Below, in pieces: positions 50,787 through 60,090 of a DNA stretch of 64,000 nt. The position numbers and the translations under genes are program-made. The first letter of the stretch is position 1; the number at the start of each line of letters is the position of its first letter. The stretch spans positions 1-64,000 of the forward strand of contig NZ_FOJJ01000040.1 in the NCBI RefSeq assembly GCF_900111775.1. Reading direction: 5' to 3'. The notes beneath the pieces are model-generated. The model saw only the letters and a program-made list of their open reading frames with translations, made no database searches and was not told the DNA's origin. Source of the DNA: Desulfuromonas acetexigens (GTDB taxonomy: Bacteria; Desulfobacterota; Desulfuromonadia; Desulfuromonadales; Trichloromonadaceae).

Positions 50787-52373
50787 CTAAATCTTTAAGA
50801 AACGCGTTGTGTTTGTCCCTTGCCATCTCGATTTTTTTGCCAGTGTGACCAGTTCGGCATTGACTGCCTGCAAGTCGATTTCCTCCTCCGGTTGCGCGGT
50901 GCTGATATAGCGCGAGATATTCAGGTTGTAGCCGTTGGTTTCGATCTCTTCCATCGACACGCGGCGAGCATACCGCGCTTCTTCGCGACGGAACTGGTAG
51001 GTGTCGAGGATCGTGTCGATGTGCTCCGGCAATAGACGGTTTTGCCGCTTGCCCTTCTCGAAATGCTCGGCGGCGTTGATGAAGAGCACGTCATCCGGCT
51101 TCTTGCACTTTTTCAGCACAAGAATGCAGACCGGAATGCCGGTGGAAAAGAAGAGGTTGGCGGGCAAACCGATCACCGTGTCGATATTGCCGTCTTTCAG
51201 CAGCTTGGTGCGGATGCGTTCTTCCGCGCCGCCTCGGAAGAGCACGCCGTGGGGCAGAATGATCGCCATGACCCCTTCGGGCTTCAGGTAATGAAAGCCG
51301 TGCAGCAAAAAGGCGAAATCGGCGGCTGACTTGGGCGCCAGGCCGTAATTCTTGAAGCGCATATCCTCACCCAGCGCCTCGCTCGGCTCCCAGCGGTAGC
51401 TGAAGGGAGGATTGGCGACCACCGCATCGAACTTCGGCATCCTGGCCGGGTTCATTTCGCGCAGCATGTCCCAGTCGTTGGTGAGCGTGTCGCCGTGATA
51501 AATCTCGAACTCGGAATCCTTCACCCCATGCAGCAGCATGTTCATGCGCGCCAGGTTGTAGGTGGTGATGTTCTTCTCCTGTCCGTAGATCTTGCCGATA
51601 CCGTGCGGCCCCATGCGGTGGCGCACATTGAGCAGCAGCGAGCCCGAGCCGCAGGCAAAGTCGAAGACGCTCTCCAGTTGCTTTTTTTTGCCGGTGGCGG
51701 GTTCCTGGCTGTCCAGCGTGACGATGCCGGACAAGATGCTGGAAATCTGTTGCGGCGTGTAGAATTCGCCCGCTTTCTTGCCGGAACCGGCGGCAAACTG
51801 GCCGATCAGGTATTCATAGGCGTCGCCCAGGGTGTCCTTGTCGGTGGAAAACTGCGCCAGACCTTCGGCAATGGCCTTGATGATGGTGCAGAGTTTGGCA
51901 TTGCGGGCCTCGTAGCCCTTGCCCAGCTTTTCCGAATTCAGATTGATCTCGGAGAACAGCCCGCCGAAGGTGCTGGCAAAGGATTCGTTCTCGATGTAGC
52001 TGAAACCCTTTTGCAGGGTACGCAGCAATTCCCCGTCCTGGGTGCGCGCCATCTCGGCGATGCTGCCCCAGAGATAGGCGGGCTGGATCACGTAATGCGT
52101 CTTGCGGCGCATCTGCTTTTCAAACTCGGCGGTGTCGTCCGGGTTCTGCCCGTACCAAACCGCCAGCGGCGTGCGGCGGTCGTTTGCTGCCAGCTTGGGG
52201 TAATCCGGCCCCAGCTCCTTTTGCGCCGCCGTCTCGTAGTTGTCGGACAGATAGCGCAGGAAGAGGAAGGAGAGCATGTAGTCGCGGAAGTCGTCCGCGT
52301 TCATCGCGCCGCGTAGTTGGTCGGCAATCCCCCAGAGGGTATTACCGAGTTGTTTTTGGTCTTGATCGGTCAT
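50787..52373 (-). CDS. hsdM: type I restriction-modification DNA methyltransferase subunit
   Basis: 528 residues. N-terminal HsdM helical domain (LGNTLWGIADQLRGAMNADDFRDYMLSFLFLRYLSDN), then the N6-adenine methyltransferase fold with SAM motif FDFACGSGSLLL and catalytic motif VANPPFS. EFYTPQQISSIL is the usual entry to the fold. With HsdS it methylates the recognition site; with HsdR it forms the restriction complex. It is last in the six-gene minus-strand operon and overlaps the PrrC-like gene by four bases. Confidence 0.95.
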   Translation of the reverse strand: MTDQDQKQLGNTLWGIADQLRGAMNADDFRDYMLSFLFLRYLSDNYETAAQKELGPDYPKLAANDRRTPLAVWYGQNPDDTAEFEKQMRRKTHYVIQPAYLWGSIAEMARTQDGELLRTLQKGFSYIENESFASTFGGLFSEINLNSEKLGKGYEARNAKLCTIIKAIAEGLAQFSTDKDTLGDAYEYLIGQFAAGSGKKAGEFYTPQQISSILSGIVTLDSQEPATGKKKQLESVFDFACGSGSLLLNVRHRMGPHGIGKIYGQEKNITTYNLARMNMLLHGVKDSEFEIYHGDTLTNDWDMLREMNPARMPKFDAVVANPPFSYRWEPSEALGEDMRFKNYGLAPKSAADFAFLLHGFHYLKPEGVMAIILPHGVLFRGGAEERIRTKLLKDGNIDTVIGLPANLFFSTGIPVCILVLKKCKKPDDVLFINAAEHFEKGKRQNRLLPEHIDTILDTYQFRREEARYARRVSMEEIETNGYNLNISRYISTAQPEEEIDLQAVNAELVTLAKKSRWQGTNTTRFLKI

Positions 52374-53494
52374 GAAGTAGTTACCTGTTCTTGCGTTTCG
52401 GGAGTCAGCTCTGGATTGAAGGGATAGAACTCAAGAAAGTCAGCCAGTATTTTTTCAAAGTGCTCCTTGTTCTCCGGGAGCATTTCCACTGGGTCATAGA
52501 ACGAATAATTGCCGTGGCTCAGGATGTTGACGAGCCTGCCGTAAAGGGTGTCATCCGGGTCATCATCCTGCTGCTTTATGCAGACCGTGAATTTCTTGTG
52601 GCCGTGGAAGATGGATGACTTTTCAAGCAGGCTACGCAGGGCATTGAAGTGATGCGTGTAGATTTCTCCAGACTCTTTTGCCCGCCAAATCTCCTGGAGC
52701 AGCGTCAGATGATGGAAGAAAGGCGTGTCGCCGGTATAAGAAAGATGGTACTGGCCGGTCTTTCGAGTATGCGACAGGAAGTGCGGGGCGAACTTCTTAC
52801 GATCAATTTCGCGCAGCTCATTCCATAACACGTTAAAGAAAAGCGTGTGGTGAGATGAAATCACCGTTTTGATAGAGTGATCTTTTCGTTTCAGGAATTG
52901 CGTCAAATGATTGCCCACCGCAATGGCGTTGTGCTCGTCCAGCGAAGAGATAGGATCGTCGATGTAGATGTATTTAACCCACTGATAGGCTTCCGCGCCA
53001 TCCATGGCGAGCTGTACGATGGCCAGAAAAAAGCACCAGATGAACAGGTTCTCTTCACCGCGAGACACCTTGATGTTTTCAAAGGTTTGCGTAGTTTCTC
53101 CCGCATGAACGTCACACGAGAACCGAATAGTCCAGTCATTGTAGTCGATACTGAAATCGAAATCGGCGTAACGGTGCAGGAAGGGGCGAATGCGGGTTTC
53201 CATCTCCAACGTTTCTAGTCCCGCGAAAAAACGGGAAGCTGCGTTCATTTTCAACACCCGCGCGCTGTCGCCGTCCAGATCATTGTCCCAAGTGAATAGG
53301 TCTTCGGTGAAGGCATTGAAGTAGAGCGTATCCCTTGCGTCGCCTTGCTTGCCGATGTCCTTGAAGGCCATCGAAAGGCGCGTTTTACCGGTGCCGTTGT
53401 AAGCGTAGAGCAGGATAAATTTTTTGCTTTCCAGCTCGTTCCGCAGGGACGCGGCCAGGGCGGGCAGATCGTCAAAATCTTGTGACACGGTCAC
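52370..53494 (-). CDS. PrrC/RloC-like ABC-type ATPase, candidate anticodon nuclease
   Basis: 374 residues. Walker A is YNGTGKTRL (Lys37), signature-like VSRGEENLF near 143-151, and Walker B YIYIDDPISSLDEHN near 175-189. This is the ABC-type ATPase fold of the AAA_13 family (PF13166). The C-terminal 90 residues contain R287-x3-E291 and H327 in NILSHGNYS, the same R-x3-E...H arrangement as the tRNA-cleaving triad of PrrC. Length (374) and location inside an hsd operon also match PrrC, which is held inactive by the restriction complex and cuts tRNA-Lys when phage blocks it. Nuclease activity is a hypothesis; related ATPases without it exist. Confidence 0.7.
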   Translation of the reverse strand: MTVSQDFDDLPALAASLRNELESKKFILLYAYNGTGKTRLSMAFKDIGKQGDARDTLYFNAFTEDLFTWDNDLDGDSARVLKMNAASRFFAGLETLEMETRIRPFLHRYADFDFSIDYNDWTIRFSCDVHAGETTQTFENIKVSRGEENLFIWCFFLAIVQLAMDGAEAYQWVKYIYIDDPISSLDEHNAIAVGNHLTQFLKRKDHSIKTVISSHHTLFFNVLWNELREIDRKKFAPHFLSHTRKTGQYHLSYTGDTPFFHHLTLLQEIWRAKESGEIYTHHFNALRSLLEKSSIFHGHKKFTVCIKQQDDDPDDTLYGRLVNILSHGNYSFYDPVEMLPENKEHFEKILADFLEFYPFNPELTPETQEQVTTS

Positions 53495-54498
53495 GACATC
53501 TTCCCTTTGCGGTGCTTGATCCTGCTTTCCAGCGCCTTCAGCTCAGCTTCGTCCTGCGCATCGGCCGCTTGCGCCTCTTGGGCTTTGCGGCGCTGGTCGT
53601 AGTCCAGAAACATCGGGGTAATCTGCTGCTCCATCCGAGCATGGCTGACCGAGCCCGCGCCCGCCAGCAGGGGGAAACCGTTGGCGGCGATGATCTGCCC
53701 GACGTTCTCGCGCCAGAAGGCCATGTGGGTGATGGTCTGCCGCTTGGCGCGCAGCTCGGCGGTTTCCAGAAAGATCACCACCAGGCGATTGAGGGTGTCG
53801 ATTTCTTCCTCGGTCAGGTAGTTCTTCGCCACCAGGATGTCCTGCTTGCGCACCTGGGCTCCTTTCCAGGCGAGCAAACCAAAATGGGCATCGTCAGGGT
53901 TGGCGCGGGCAAGAATGATTTCGGCGGCGGTCTGTTCCGTCACCGCATACAGTAGTAGGTTTTGCACCGTGGCGAAAAACTGCTGAGTGGCCTGATCGGT
54001 CTTGTCGTAATCGGCAGCCAGCGCGAACAGATCGCGGACCTTTTGATAGAAGCGCTTTTCCGAGGCGCGAATGTCGCGGATGCGCGCCAACATCTCATCG
54101 AAATAGTCCGGACGGCCATCGGGGTTCTTGAGCCGCTCGTCGTCCATGGCGAAACCCTTCTTCAGGTATTCCGCCAGCACCGTGCTGGCCCAGCGGCGAA
54201 ACTGCACCCCGCGCGGCGAGCGCACGCGGTAGCCGACGGCCAGAATAGCGTCCAGGTTGTAGAGCTTGGTCCGGTACGCCTTGCCGTCCGCCGCAGTTGT
54301 CAAGGATTCCTTGACAACTGACTCCTCGTGCAACTCCCCATCCTCAAACAGGTTCTTCAGATGCAGCGAGATGTTCTGCTTGCTGGCATTGAACAGTTCC
54401 GCCATTTCCAACTGCGTGAGCCAGACCGTGCCCCGGTCGGCCCGCAGTTGCACCTGGCTTTGGCCGTCTTCGCTGGTGTAGAGAATGAGCTGCGTCAT
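53491..54498 (-). CDS. RhuM-family protein 1
   Basis: 335 residues. N-terminal helix-turn-helix-like region (VWLTQLEMAELFNASKQNISLHLKNLFEDGEL), then the RhuM core (RTKLYNLDAILAVGYRVRSPRGVQFRRWASTVLAEYLKKGFAMDDERLK) and a Fic/DOC-like helical second half (YLTEEEIDTLNRLVVIFLETAEL). RhuM proteins are named after a Salmonella pathogenicity-island gene and are common inside type I restriction loci; their function is not established. Overlaps both neighbours by four bases. It has a diverged paralogue in the same operon. Confidence 0.85.
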   Translation of the reverse strand: MTQLILYTSEDGQSQVQLRADRGTVWLTQLEMAELFNASKQNISLHLKNLFEDGELHEESVVKESLTTAADGKAYRTKLYNLDAILAVGYRVRSPRGVQFRRWASTVLAEYLKKGFAMDDERLKNPDGRPDYFDEMLARIRDIRASEKRFYQKVRDLFALAADYDKTDQATQQFFATVQNLLLYAVTEQTAAEIILARANPDDAHFGLLAWKGAQVRKQDILVAKNYLTEEEIDTLNRLVVIFLETAELRAKRQTITHMAFWRENVGQIIAANGFPLLAGAGSVSHARMEQQITPMFLDYDQRRKAQEAQAADAQDEAELKALESRIKHRKGKMS

Positions 54499-55772
54499 GC
54501 GGCAACCTCGCCCAGCACCGGGAAAAGCTGCTGCATCAGGCCTTTTTTATGGGTCTTGAGCGCGGCAAGCTTTTGGGTTTTGGCGGTGATGAGGTCGTCG
54601 AGGGAAGCGAGGAAATTGGCGATTTTTTGTTGTTCGCCTGGGCTCGGCAACCTAACGACGAAATCACTAAGTGAATCCTTTGTAATAGTTTTAATTATTC
54701 CACCAGGAGCTTTTTCTTTTTCTATCTCGAAGAGATTTTGAATTACATAAGCGAAAAATAACCTTTCGGTTGGCTTAAAGAATTCCTCAAAAATTAGTAA
54801 CGTCCTGTCGATATAGGCATCATATTGGGTGATTGCCACCCGCCCAATTGAACCCTGTAAAGTAACAATCAAAGTTCCTTTCGCAATAAAAACACTTTGC
54901 TCCGCACCTAGCTTGCTAATTTTGTTCTTTGTTTTAGGTTTTAATCGCAAATTTTCATCAACATCAAAAACCTGTACAAATGGCACACCATTCTCATCGT
55001 CATACCACTCCGGCAAACCATAAGGCTGAGGAAAACTTCCGCGGCGAAATTTTGCAATTCGCACTAAAGTATCGGCGTGCCACTCCCCCGCATCCCGAAA
55101 CTCGGGGAAGCGAAGTTTGGGCAGAGTTTCGCCTTCAGCGGGGAAAAGCTGCTGCATCAGCCCTTTTTTATGAGTCTTGAGCGTGTCAAGCTGTTGCGCC
55201 TCCAGGGTGATCAGTTCGTCGAGGGAAGCGAGGCAGTCGGCGATTTTTTGTTGTTCGGGGGGACTTGGCGTTGGGATTTCTACGCTAAAGAAATTCTCCT
55301 TGCTGATATTTAACAGGCCATTGCTTCGCGCCCCGCTCGTGATGTGCTTCTTGAGCTGCTTGCCATGCAAATTTTGCTCGAAGCAGTTCTGAAAAAAAAC
55401 ATTCGAGTAACCATCTTTTAGGCGAAAACAAATGAATACATTTGGTGCCGCTACCTGACCCCATCCTTGTAAAAGGTAAACGCAACCCTGCGGGAATTTT
55501 AGCGAGTTCCCCTTGTTGTAAACGAAGTCGCCGTCGCTGACCAAAGTGTAGAGTTGGTATTGGTTGCCCGAGATGTCCCGGCCGAACTTCTCGGCCTGTG
55601 GCACAAATCCAATTCCCGCAGAAATGCTCACGGGCGTCAGTTTCCTTTGCCCGACTCGCTCAGTCACCGGCACAGATGCTTGTTGCAGAGTTATTAATTC
55701 CCACTCCCCCGCCTCCCGAAACTCAGGAAAGCGCAGCTTAGGCACCAATCCGCGTTTTTCAGATGAGGTCAT
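54495..55772 (-). CDS. hsdS: type I restriction specificity subunit
   Basis: 425 residues with two target-recognition domains and duplicated conserved regions. LRFPEFREAGEW (residues ~14-25) is echoed as LRFPEFRDAGEW (~222). QQKIADCLASLDELITLEAQQLDTLKTHKKGLMQQLFP is echoed near the end with few changes. TRD1 recognises one half of a bipartite site and TRD2 the other. The DNA of TRD2 (about 54660-55020) is strikingly AT-rich against its surroundings, and TRD1 less so, a sign of imported specificity cassettes. The target sequence cannot be predicted by eye. Confidence 0.93.
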   Translation of the reverse strand: MTSSEKRGLVPKLRFPEFREAGEWELITLQQASVPVTERVGQRKLTPVSISAGIGFVPQAEKFGRDISGNQYQLYTLVSDGDFVYNKGNSLKFPQGCVYLLQGWGQVAAPNVFICFRLKDGYSNVFFQNCFEQNLHGKQLKKHITSGARSNGLLNISKENFFSVEIPTPSPPEQQKIADCLASLDELITLEAQQLDTLKTHKKGLMQQLFPAEGETLPKLRFPEFRDAGEWHADTLVRIAKFRRGSFPQPYGLPEWYDDENGVPFVQVFDVDENLRLKPKTKNKISKLGAEQSVFIAKGTLIVTLQGSIGRVAITQYDAYIDRTLLIFEEFFKPTERLFFAYVIQNLFEIEKEKAPGGIIKTITKDSLSDFVVRLPSPGEQQKIANFLASLDDLITAKTQKLAALKTHKKGLMQQLFPVLGEVAA

Positions 55773-56809
55773 GATGCTTCCCCCGCTCCCGGCTCGCCGA
55801 TCTGCTTCAGCATCTTGTCAAAATCACTTTCAAACAGCCGATCCTGGACAATGCGGTATTTTTCGAACTCGCTTTCGGCGTGAGCTTTGGCGATTTCCGC
55901 CGTGACTTTGCCCGCGTCCTGCAAGATTTCCCGATCGGTCGCTTCGATGAATTTATTGAGGCGGGTTTCCCAATCCTGCATGGTCATCGGTATCTGGCGC
56001 AGCGCCATGTCTTCGGCAATATCCAGATAAGCGGAGACCAGCCGCTGCAATTGGGCCATTTCGGTTTCGGTCAGATAGTTCTTGGCGACGCTCACGTCGA
56101 ACTTCTGGATTTTTCCTTGGGGGGCATCTTTCCACGTCGTCAGCCCCATGTTCTGCGCTTCGGCGTCGGCGCGGTTGACAATGAGTTCCGCCGCCGTTTG
56201 CCTATGGATGGCCCAATGCAATTTGTTTTGTACGGTGGCGAAGAAACGCTTGGTGGCCTGCGCCGTGACGTCGTAGTCGATGGAGGTGGCGTAGATGTCG
56301 GTAATCTTTTGGTAGAACTTGCGCTCGGAGAGGCGAATCTCCCGTATGCGCTGCAACTGTTCTTCAAAGTATTTTTTGCCGAGTACCGAGCCGTCATTTT
56401 TCAGACGCTCGTCATCCATGGCAAAGCCTTTGATGGTGAACGACTCAACGATGGAAGTGGCCCATTTGCGGAACTGTACGGCACGCTCGGAGTTGACTTT
56501 GTAACCGACGGCGATGATGGCGGCCAGATTGTAGTGCTGGGTGTTGTAGGTTTTGCCGTCAGCGGCAGTTATCCGAAAATATTGGATAACTGAATGTTCC
56601 TCCAACTCGTGGTCGGTAAAGACCTTTTTCAGGTGATAGCTGATGGTTCTGACATCCACGTCGTAGAGCTGCCCCATCATCTTCTGGGTGAGCCAGACGT
56701 TTTCATCGGCATAAATCGCCTGCACTCCGCCCTGACCACTGGCGGCGACAAAAGTCAGATATTCGGCCGCCGACGAACGCGCCACGGATGTTTTGATCTT
56801 ATTGCTCAT
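55769..56809 (-). CDS. RhuM-family protein 2
   Basis: 346 residues from ATG 56809; a longer frame exists, but this start overlaps the hsdR end by 11 bases and matches the family. VWLTQKMMGQLYDVDVRTISYHLKKVFTDHELEEHSVIQYFRITAADGKTYNTQHYNLAAIIAVGYKVNSERAVQFRKWA parallels RhuM protein 1, and the C-terminal half (FDVSVAKNYLTETEMAQLQRLVSAYLDIAEDMALRQIPMTMQDWETRLNKFI) likewise. The two flank hsdS, as if each arose by old duplication or separate capture. Function unknown. Confidence 0.85.
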   Translation of the reverse strand: MSNKIKTSVARSSAAEYLTFVAASGQGGVQAIYADENVWLTQKMMGQLYDVDVRTISYHLKKVFTDHELEEHSVIQYFRITAADGKTYNTQHYNLAAIIAVGYKVNSERAVQFRKWATSIVESFTIKGFAMDDERLKNDGSVLGKKYFEEQLQRIREIRLSERKFYQKITDIYATSIDYDVTAQATKRFFATVQNKLHWAIHRQTAAELIVNRADAEAQNMGLTTWKDAPQGKIQKFDVSVAKNYLTETEMAQLQRLVSAYLDIAEDMALRQIPMTMQDWETRLNKFIEATDREILQDAGKVTAEIAKAHAESEFEKYRIVQDRLFESDFDKMLKQIGEPGAGEAS

Positions 56810-59792
56810 ACGCCCCCAGCCCCGAAATCTCGCGCCCCTGGGCAAGCTTGTGCAGCAGCGGAATCAGCTCTTCCATCAGCGCCAGTTCGGCCTTGGTGCG
56901 GGCTTTCCAGCCAAGTTCCAGAGGGGCCATGAGGTCGCTCAATTGCTCACCGTCGAAGATCATGCGGCGCAGAATGCCATCCACGAAGGTTTGCAGGGCG
57001 GCAGCATCCAACCCGTGCTTTTCGGCAATAGTGGCCAGTTGGCGGGCGTGTTTCTCGGCTTTGAAGCTCTCGAACCCGGTGCGGATGGCTTTTTCGTCCA
57101 GCGCCTTGCCCGCTTCCAAGGTGCCGATGTACTCAGCAATGTCGTCACGCTCATCCATGAATTTGGCATCGGCCTGAATCAGGCCAATCAGCTGCTCGCG
57201 GCTCATCTTCTGCTTGCCCGGTGTTTGTTGTGAATAGCGGGCAATCAGCGCCATGATGTAGTCGTAATCGATCACCGCGGAAGCAAAGAGCACGAACTCG
57301 AAATCGAGTTGATCGATGGCGTCTTGCGCGACGTCGGCGTCCTTACCGGTTTTGCCCTGCTGGGCCTTGAGGCGCTGGGCGGTCTCCAGGTAGGAGCCGC
57401 GCAAGGAACGCAGCTCATCTTCGGGCAAAATGTCATTGATTTGTTGCTTTTGCACTTCATCAATGTCGGTGTATTGGTCGAGTTGGGTCTTGAGGCGCTG
57501 CACTTCTTTGAAACGGCGAATGAATTCGATGCGCGCCGCATCACCTTTTAAGTTGTAGACGGCTTGTGGTTCGCACACCAGGCCACTTTGCGTCATGTAC
57601 TGCTCCATCGCCGCGACGGCTTTTTGGTATTTTTCAATCACCACCGGGGCCGGGTCCACCAGCCAGATTTCCTTGGCGGGCTTGCTCGCCTCGCCGGAGA
57701 AGAGGCCAATGGCGGTATCGACCGCGTCCTGCTGCTGGCGGAAGTCGAGGATGTTACCGTAGGGCTTGGTGTCGTTGAGCACGCGGTTGGTGCGCGAAAA
57801 GGCCTGAATCAGGCCGTGGAACTTGAGGTTCTTGTCGACGTAGAGGGTATTCAGGAACTTGGAATCGAAGCCGGTGAGGAGCATGTCGACCACGATAGTG
57901 ATGTCGATCTTCTGCGCGTGGGGCAGATCGCTATTCGGGTATTGCTGATCCTTGATCCGCTTTTGCACGTCCTGATAGTAAAGGTCGAACTCGCCGACTC
58001 TGTGGTTGCTGCCGTATTGGGCGTTGTAGTCGGCGATGATCGCCTTGAGAGCCGCCTTCTTTTGATCGGGATTCTGCTCGTTGTCGGCCTTCTCTTGCGG
58101 CAGGTCTTCCTGAATCTGCTGCACGTCCTTGTTGCCTTCGGCGGGCGGCGAGAAGACGCAGGCGATGTTGAGCGGCTGAAAGTCCGAATCGGCGGCCTGT
58201 TTTTCGGCCTGCACGGTCTTGAACAGGGCATGGTACTCGATGGCGTCGTTGATGCTGGCGGTGGCCAGTACGGCATTGAACTTGCGTCGGTTGGTGGCGG
58301 CGTCGTGCTTGGCAAGAATGGCTTCGACGATGGCGCGCTTCGCCAGCGGTTCGCCCGGCTTGGGCGGCTTTTTACCTTCGGGCTTGTAGTAATCGACATG
58401 GAAACGCAGCACGTTGCGGTCTTCGATGGCGTGGGTGATGGTGTAGGCGTGCAGTTGCTGCTGAAAGATGTCGGCCGTGGTCTTGTAACTTGCCTGCTGC
58501 CCTTCGATCTGCTGATAGCTGGCGTTCTGCTCGAAGATCGGCGTGCCGGTAAAGCCGAACAACTGGGCGTTGGGGAAGAACTCCTTAATCGCCTTGTGGT
58601 TGTCGCCGAATTGCGAGCGGTGGCATTCGTCGAAGATGAAGACCATACGCTGCTGGCGCAGCGGTTCGAGGCGCTCTTTGTAGTTGCGCTTGTTCGAGCC
58701 GTTCGTGTTGCTGTCATCCAGGGCCAGGCCGAGTTTCTGGATGGTGGTGACGATCACCTTGTCGGCGTAGTCGTCGGAGAGCAGACGCCTTACAAGCGTT
58801 TCGGTGTTGGTGTTCTCCTCGACGCAGCCTTCCTGGAATTTGTTGAATTCCTCCCGCGTCTGCCGATCGAGGTCCTTGCGATCGACCACGAAGAGACATT
58901 TGTCGATGTCGGGGTTGTCCTTGAGCAGGGTGGAGGCCTTGAACGAGGTGAGGGTCTTGCCGCTGCCGGTGGTGTGCCAGACGTAGCCGTTGCTGGAGTG
59001 CTGGTGGATGCAATCGACAATCGCCCGAACGGCATAGATCTGATAGGGGCGCATGATCATGAGCTTCTGCTCGCTGGCGACCAGCACCATGTAGCGGCTG
59101 ACCATCTCGCCCAGAGTGCACTTGGCGAGGAAGCGCAGGGCGAAGTCGTCGAGATGGGTGATCTTGCTGTTGTCAATGTCAGCAAACTGGTAGAGCGGCA
59201 AGAAACGCTCGTCGGCATTGAAGCTGAAGTGGCGGCTGTTGTTGTTGGCGAAGTACCAGGTATCGCTGCGGTTGCTGACGATGAAGAGTTGCAGGAAGCA
59301 GAGCAGGGTTTTGCCGTAGCCGTTGCCGGGGTCGTTCTTGTAGTCGACAATCTGCTGCATGGCCCGGCGCGGGCTGATTTGCAAGGTCTTCAGCTCGATC
59401 TGCACCACCGGCACGCCGTTGATGAGCAGGATCACGTCAAAGCGGTGGTGGCTGTAATCGGTGTTGATGCGGAGTTGGTTGACCACCTCGAAATTGTTCT
59501 TGCACCAGTCCTTGATATTAACCAGGGTGTAGTACAGCGGCGTACCGTCGTCGCGCTCGAAGCTGTTGCGCTCGCGCAGATGTTTGGCGGCAGCGAAGAC
59601 ATCCGGAGTGACGATGGAATCGAGCAGGCGGGCAAATTCGCTGTCGGTGAGATGGACGCGGTTGAGCGCCTCGAAGTGCCGGCGGAAGTTGGTTTCCAGC
59701 GAGGCGCGGTCGCGGATATCCGGACGGTAGGTGTATTTGAGCTCGACCAGTTTCTCGATCAGGGCCTGTTCGATCCGGCTTTCTGTTGACAT
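56799..59792 (-). CDS. hsdR: type I restriction enzyme R subunit
   Basis: 997 residues. The N-terminal nuclease domain has a PD-(D/E)xK pattern, FDVILLINGVPVVQIELKT. The superfamily 2 DNA translocase follows: Walker A WHTTGSGKTLTS, DEAD-type box IFDECHRS, FGFTGTPIF, and the late motifs VVDMLLTGFDSKFLNTLYVDK and LIQAFSRTNRV. The C-terminal helical region binds the HsdM2S core. First gene of the operon. The start at 59792 gives MSTESRIEQ with GAGAG upstream; a TTG at 59807 is an alternative. Confidence 0.94.
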   Translation of the reverse strand: MSTESRIEQALIEKLVELKYTYRPDIRDRASLETNFRRHFEALNRVHLTDSEFARLLDSIVTPDVFAAAKHLRERNSFERDDGTPLYYTLVNIKDWCKNNFEVVNQLRINTDYSHHRFDVILLINGVPVVQIELKTLQISPRRAMQQIVDYKNDPGNGYGKTLLCFLQLFIVSNRSDTWYFANNNSRHFSFNADERFLPLYQFADIDNSKITHLDDFALRFLAKCTLGEMVSRYMVLVASEQKLMIMRPYQIYAVRAIVDCIHQHSSNGYVWHTTGSGKTLTSFKASTLLKDNPDIDKCLFVVDRKDLDRQTREEFNKFQEGCVEENTNTETLVRRLLSDDYADKVIVTTIQKLGLALDDSNTNGSNKRNYKERLEPLRQQRMVFIFDECHRSQFGDNHKAIKEFFPNAQLFGFTGTPIFEQNASYQQIEGQQASYKTTADIFQQQLHAYTITHAIEDRNVLRFHVDYYKPEGKKPPKPGEPLAKRAIVEAILAKHDAATNRRKFNAVLATASINDAIEYHALFKTVQAEKQAADSDFQPLNIACVFSPPAEGNKDVQQIQEDLPQEKADNEQNPDQKKAALKAIIADYNAQYGSNHRVGEFDLYYQDVQKRIKDQQYPNSDLPHAQKIDITIVVDMLLTGFDSKFLNTLYVDKNLKFHGLIQAFSRTNRVLNDTKPYGNILDFRQQQDAVDTAIGLFSGEASKPAKEIWLVDPAPVVIEKYQKAVAAMEQYMTQSGLVCEPQAVYNLKGDAARIEFIRRFKEVQRLKTQLDQYTDIDEVQKQQINDILPEDELRSLRGSYLETAQRLKAQQGKTGKDADVAQDAIDQLDFEFVLFASAVIDYDYIMALIARYSQQTPGKQKMSREQLIGLIQADAKFMDERDDIAEYIGTLEAGKALDEKAIRTGFESFKAEKHARQLATIAEKHGLDAAALQTFVDGILRRMIFDGEQLSDLMAPLELGWKARTKAELALMEELIPLLHKLAQGREISGLGAYEQ

Positions 59793-59904
59793 GCAACCAT
59801 CTCTCAAAATAAACAGTTCAAAACCACCGTCTCCTCAGATAGCGCGTTCGGTCCCCCCCTGGCTGAACCGCTTACGAAATGGATGTTTTCGCGATTTTTT
59901 CGTT

Positions 59905-60090
59905 TCAGCCAAACAGTTCCCGGCAGTACATCATCCCCAACGTGCCCCGGTTGGCCAGGCATTCGGGGCAGAGCTCGCCGGCGTCGGCCCAGAGTTCCCG
60001 GGCCATGAAGGCGCCGGCCTCCTCGGCCGGGGTTGCCGGCAGCCGCTCGGGGTCGAATTCCTTGCCGCAGACGGCACAGGTCTTCATCAT
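59905..60090 (-). CDS. small zinc-ribbon protein
   Basis: 61 residues with two CxxC pairs, CAVC near residue 5-8 and CPEC near 41-44. Likely binds one zinc. Start overlaps the hemH stop codon (ATGA), so it is translationally coupled to haem synthesis. Family not recognised. Confidence 0.65.
   Translation of the reverse strand: MMKTCAVCGKEFDPERLPATPAEEAGAFMARELWADAGELCPECLANRGTLGMMYCRELFG

Noticed and set aside
57564-59789. Plus-strand open frame of 741 codons opposite hsdR
   Set aside because: Antisense of clear helicase motifs; composition dominated by Val/Gly/Leu from reversed codons; no ribosome site.
48820-59905. Prophage or integrative element carrying the restriction genes
   Set aside because: No integrase, recombinase, phage structural gene, tRNA target or flanking direct repeat was seen at either border.
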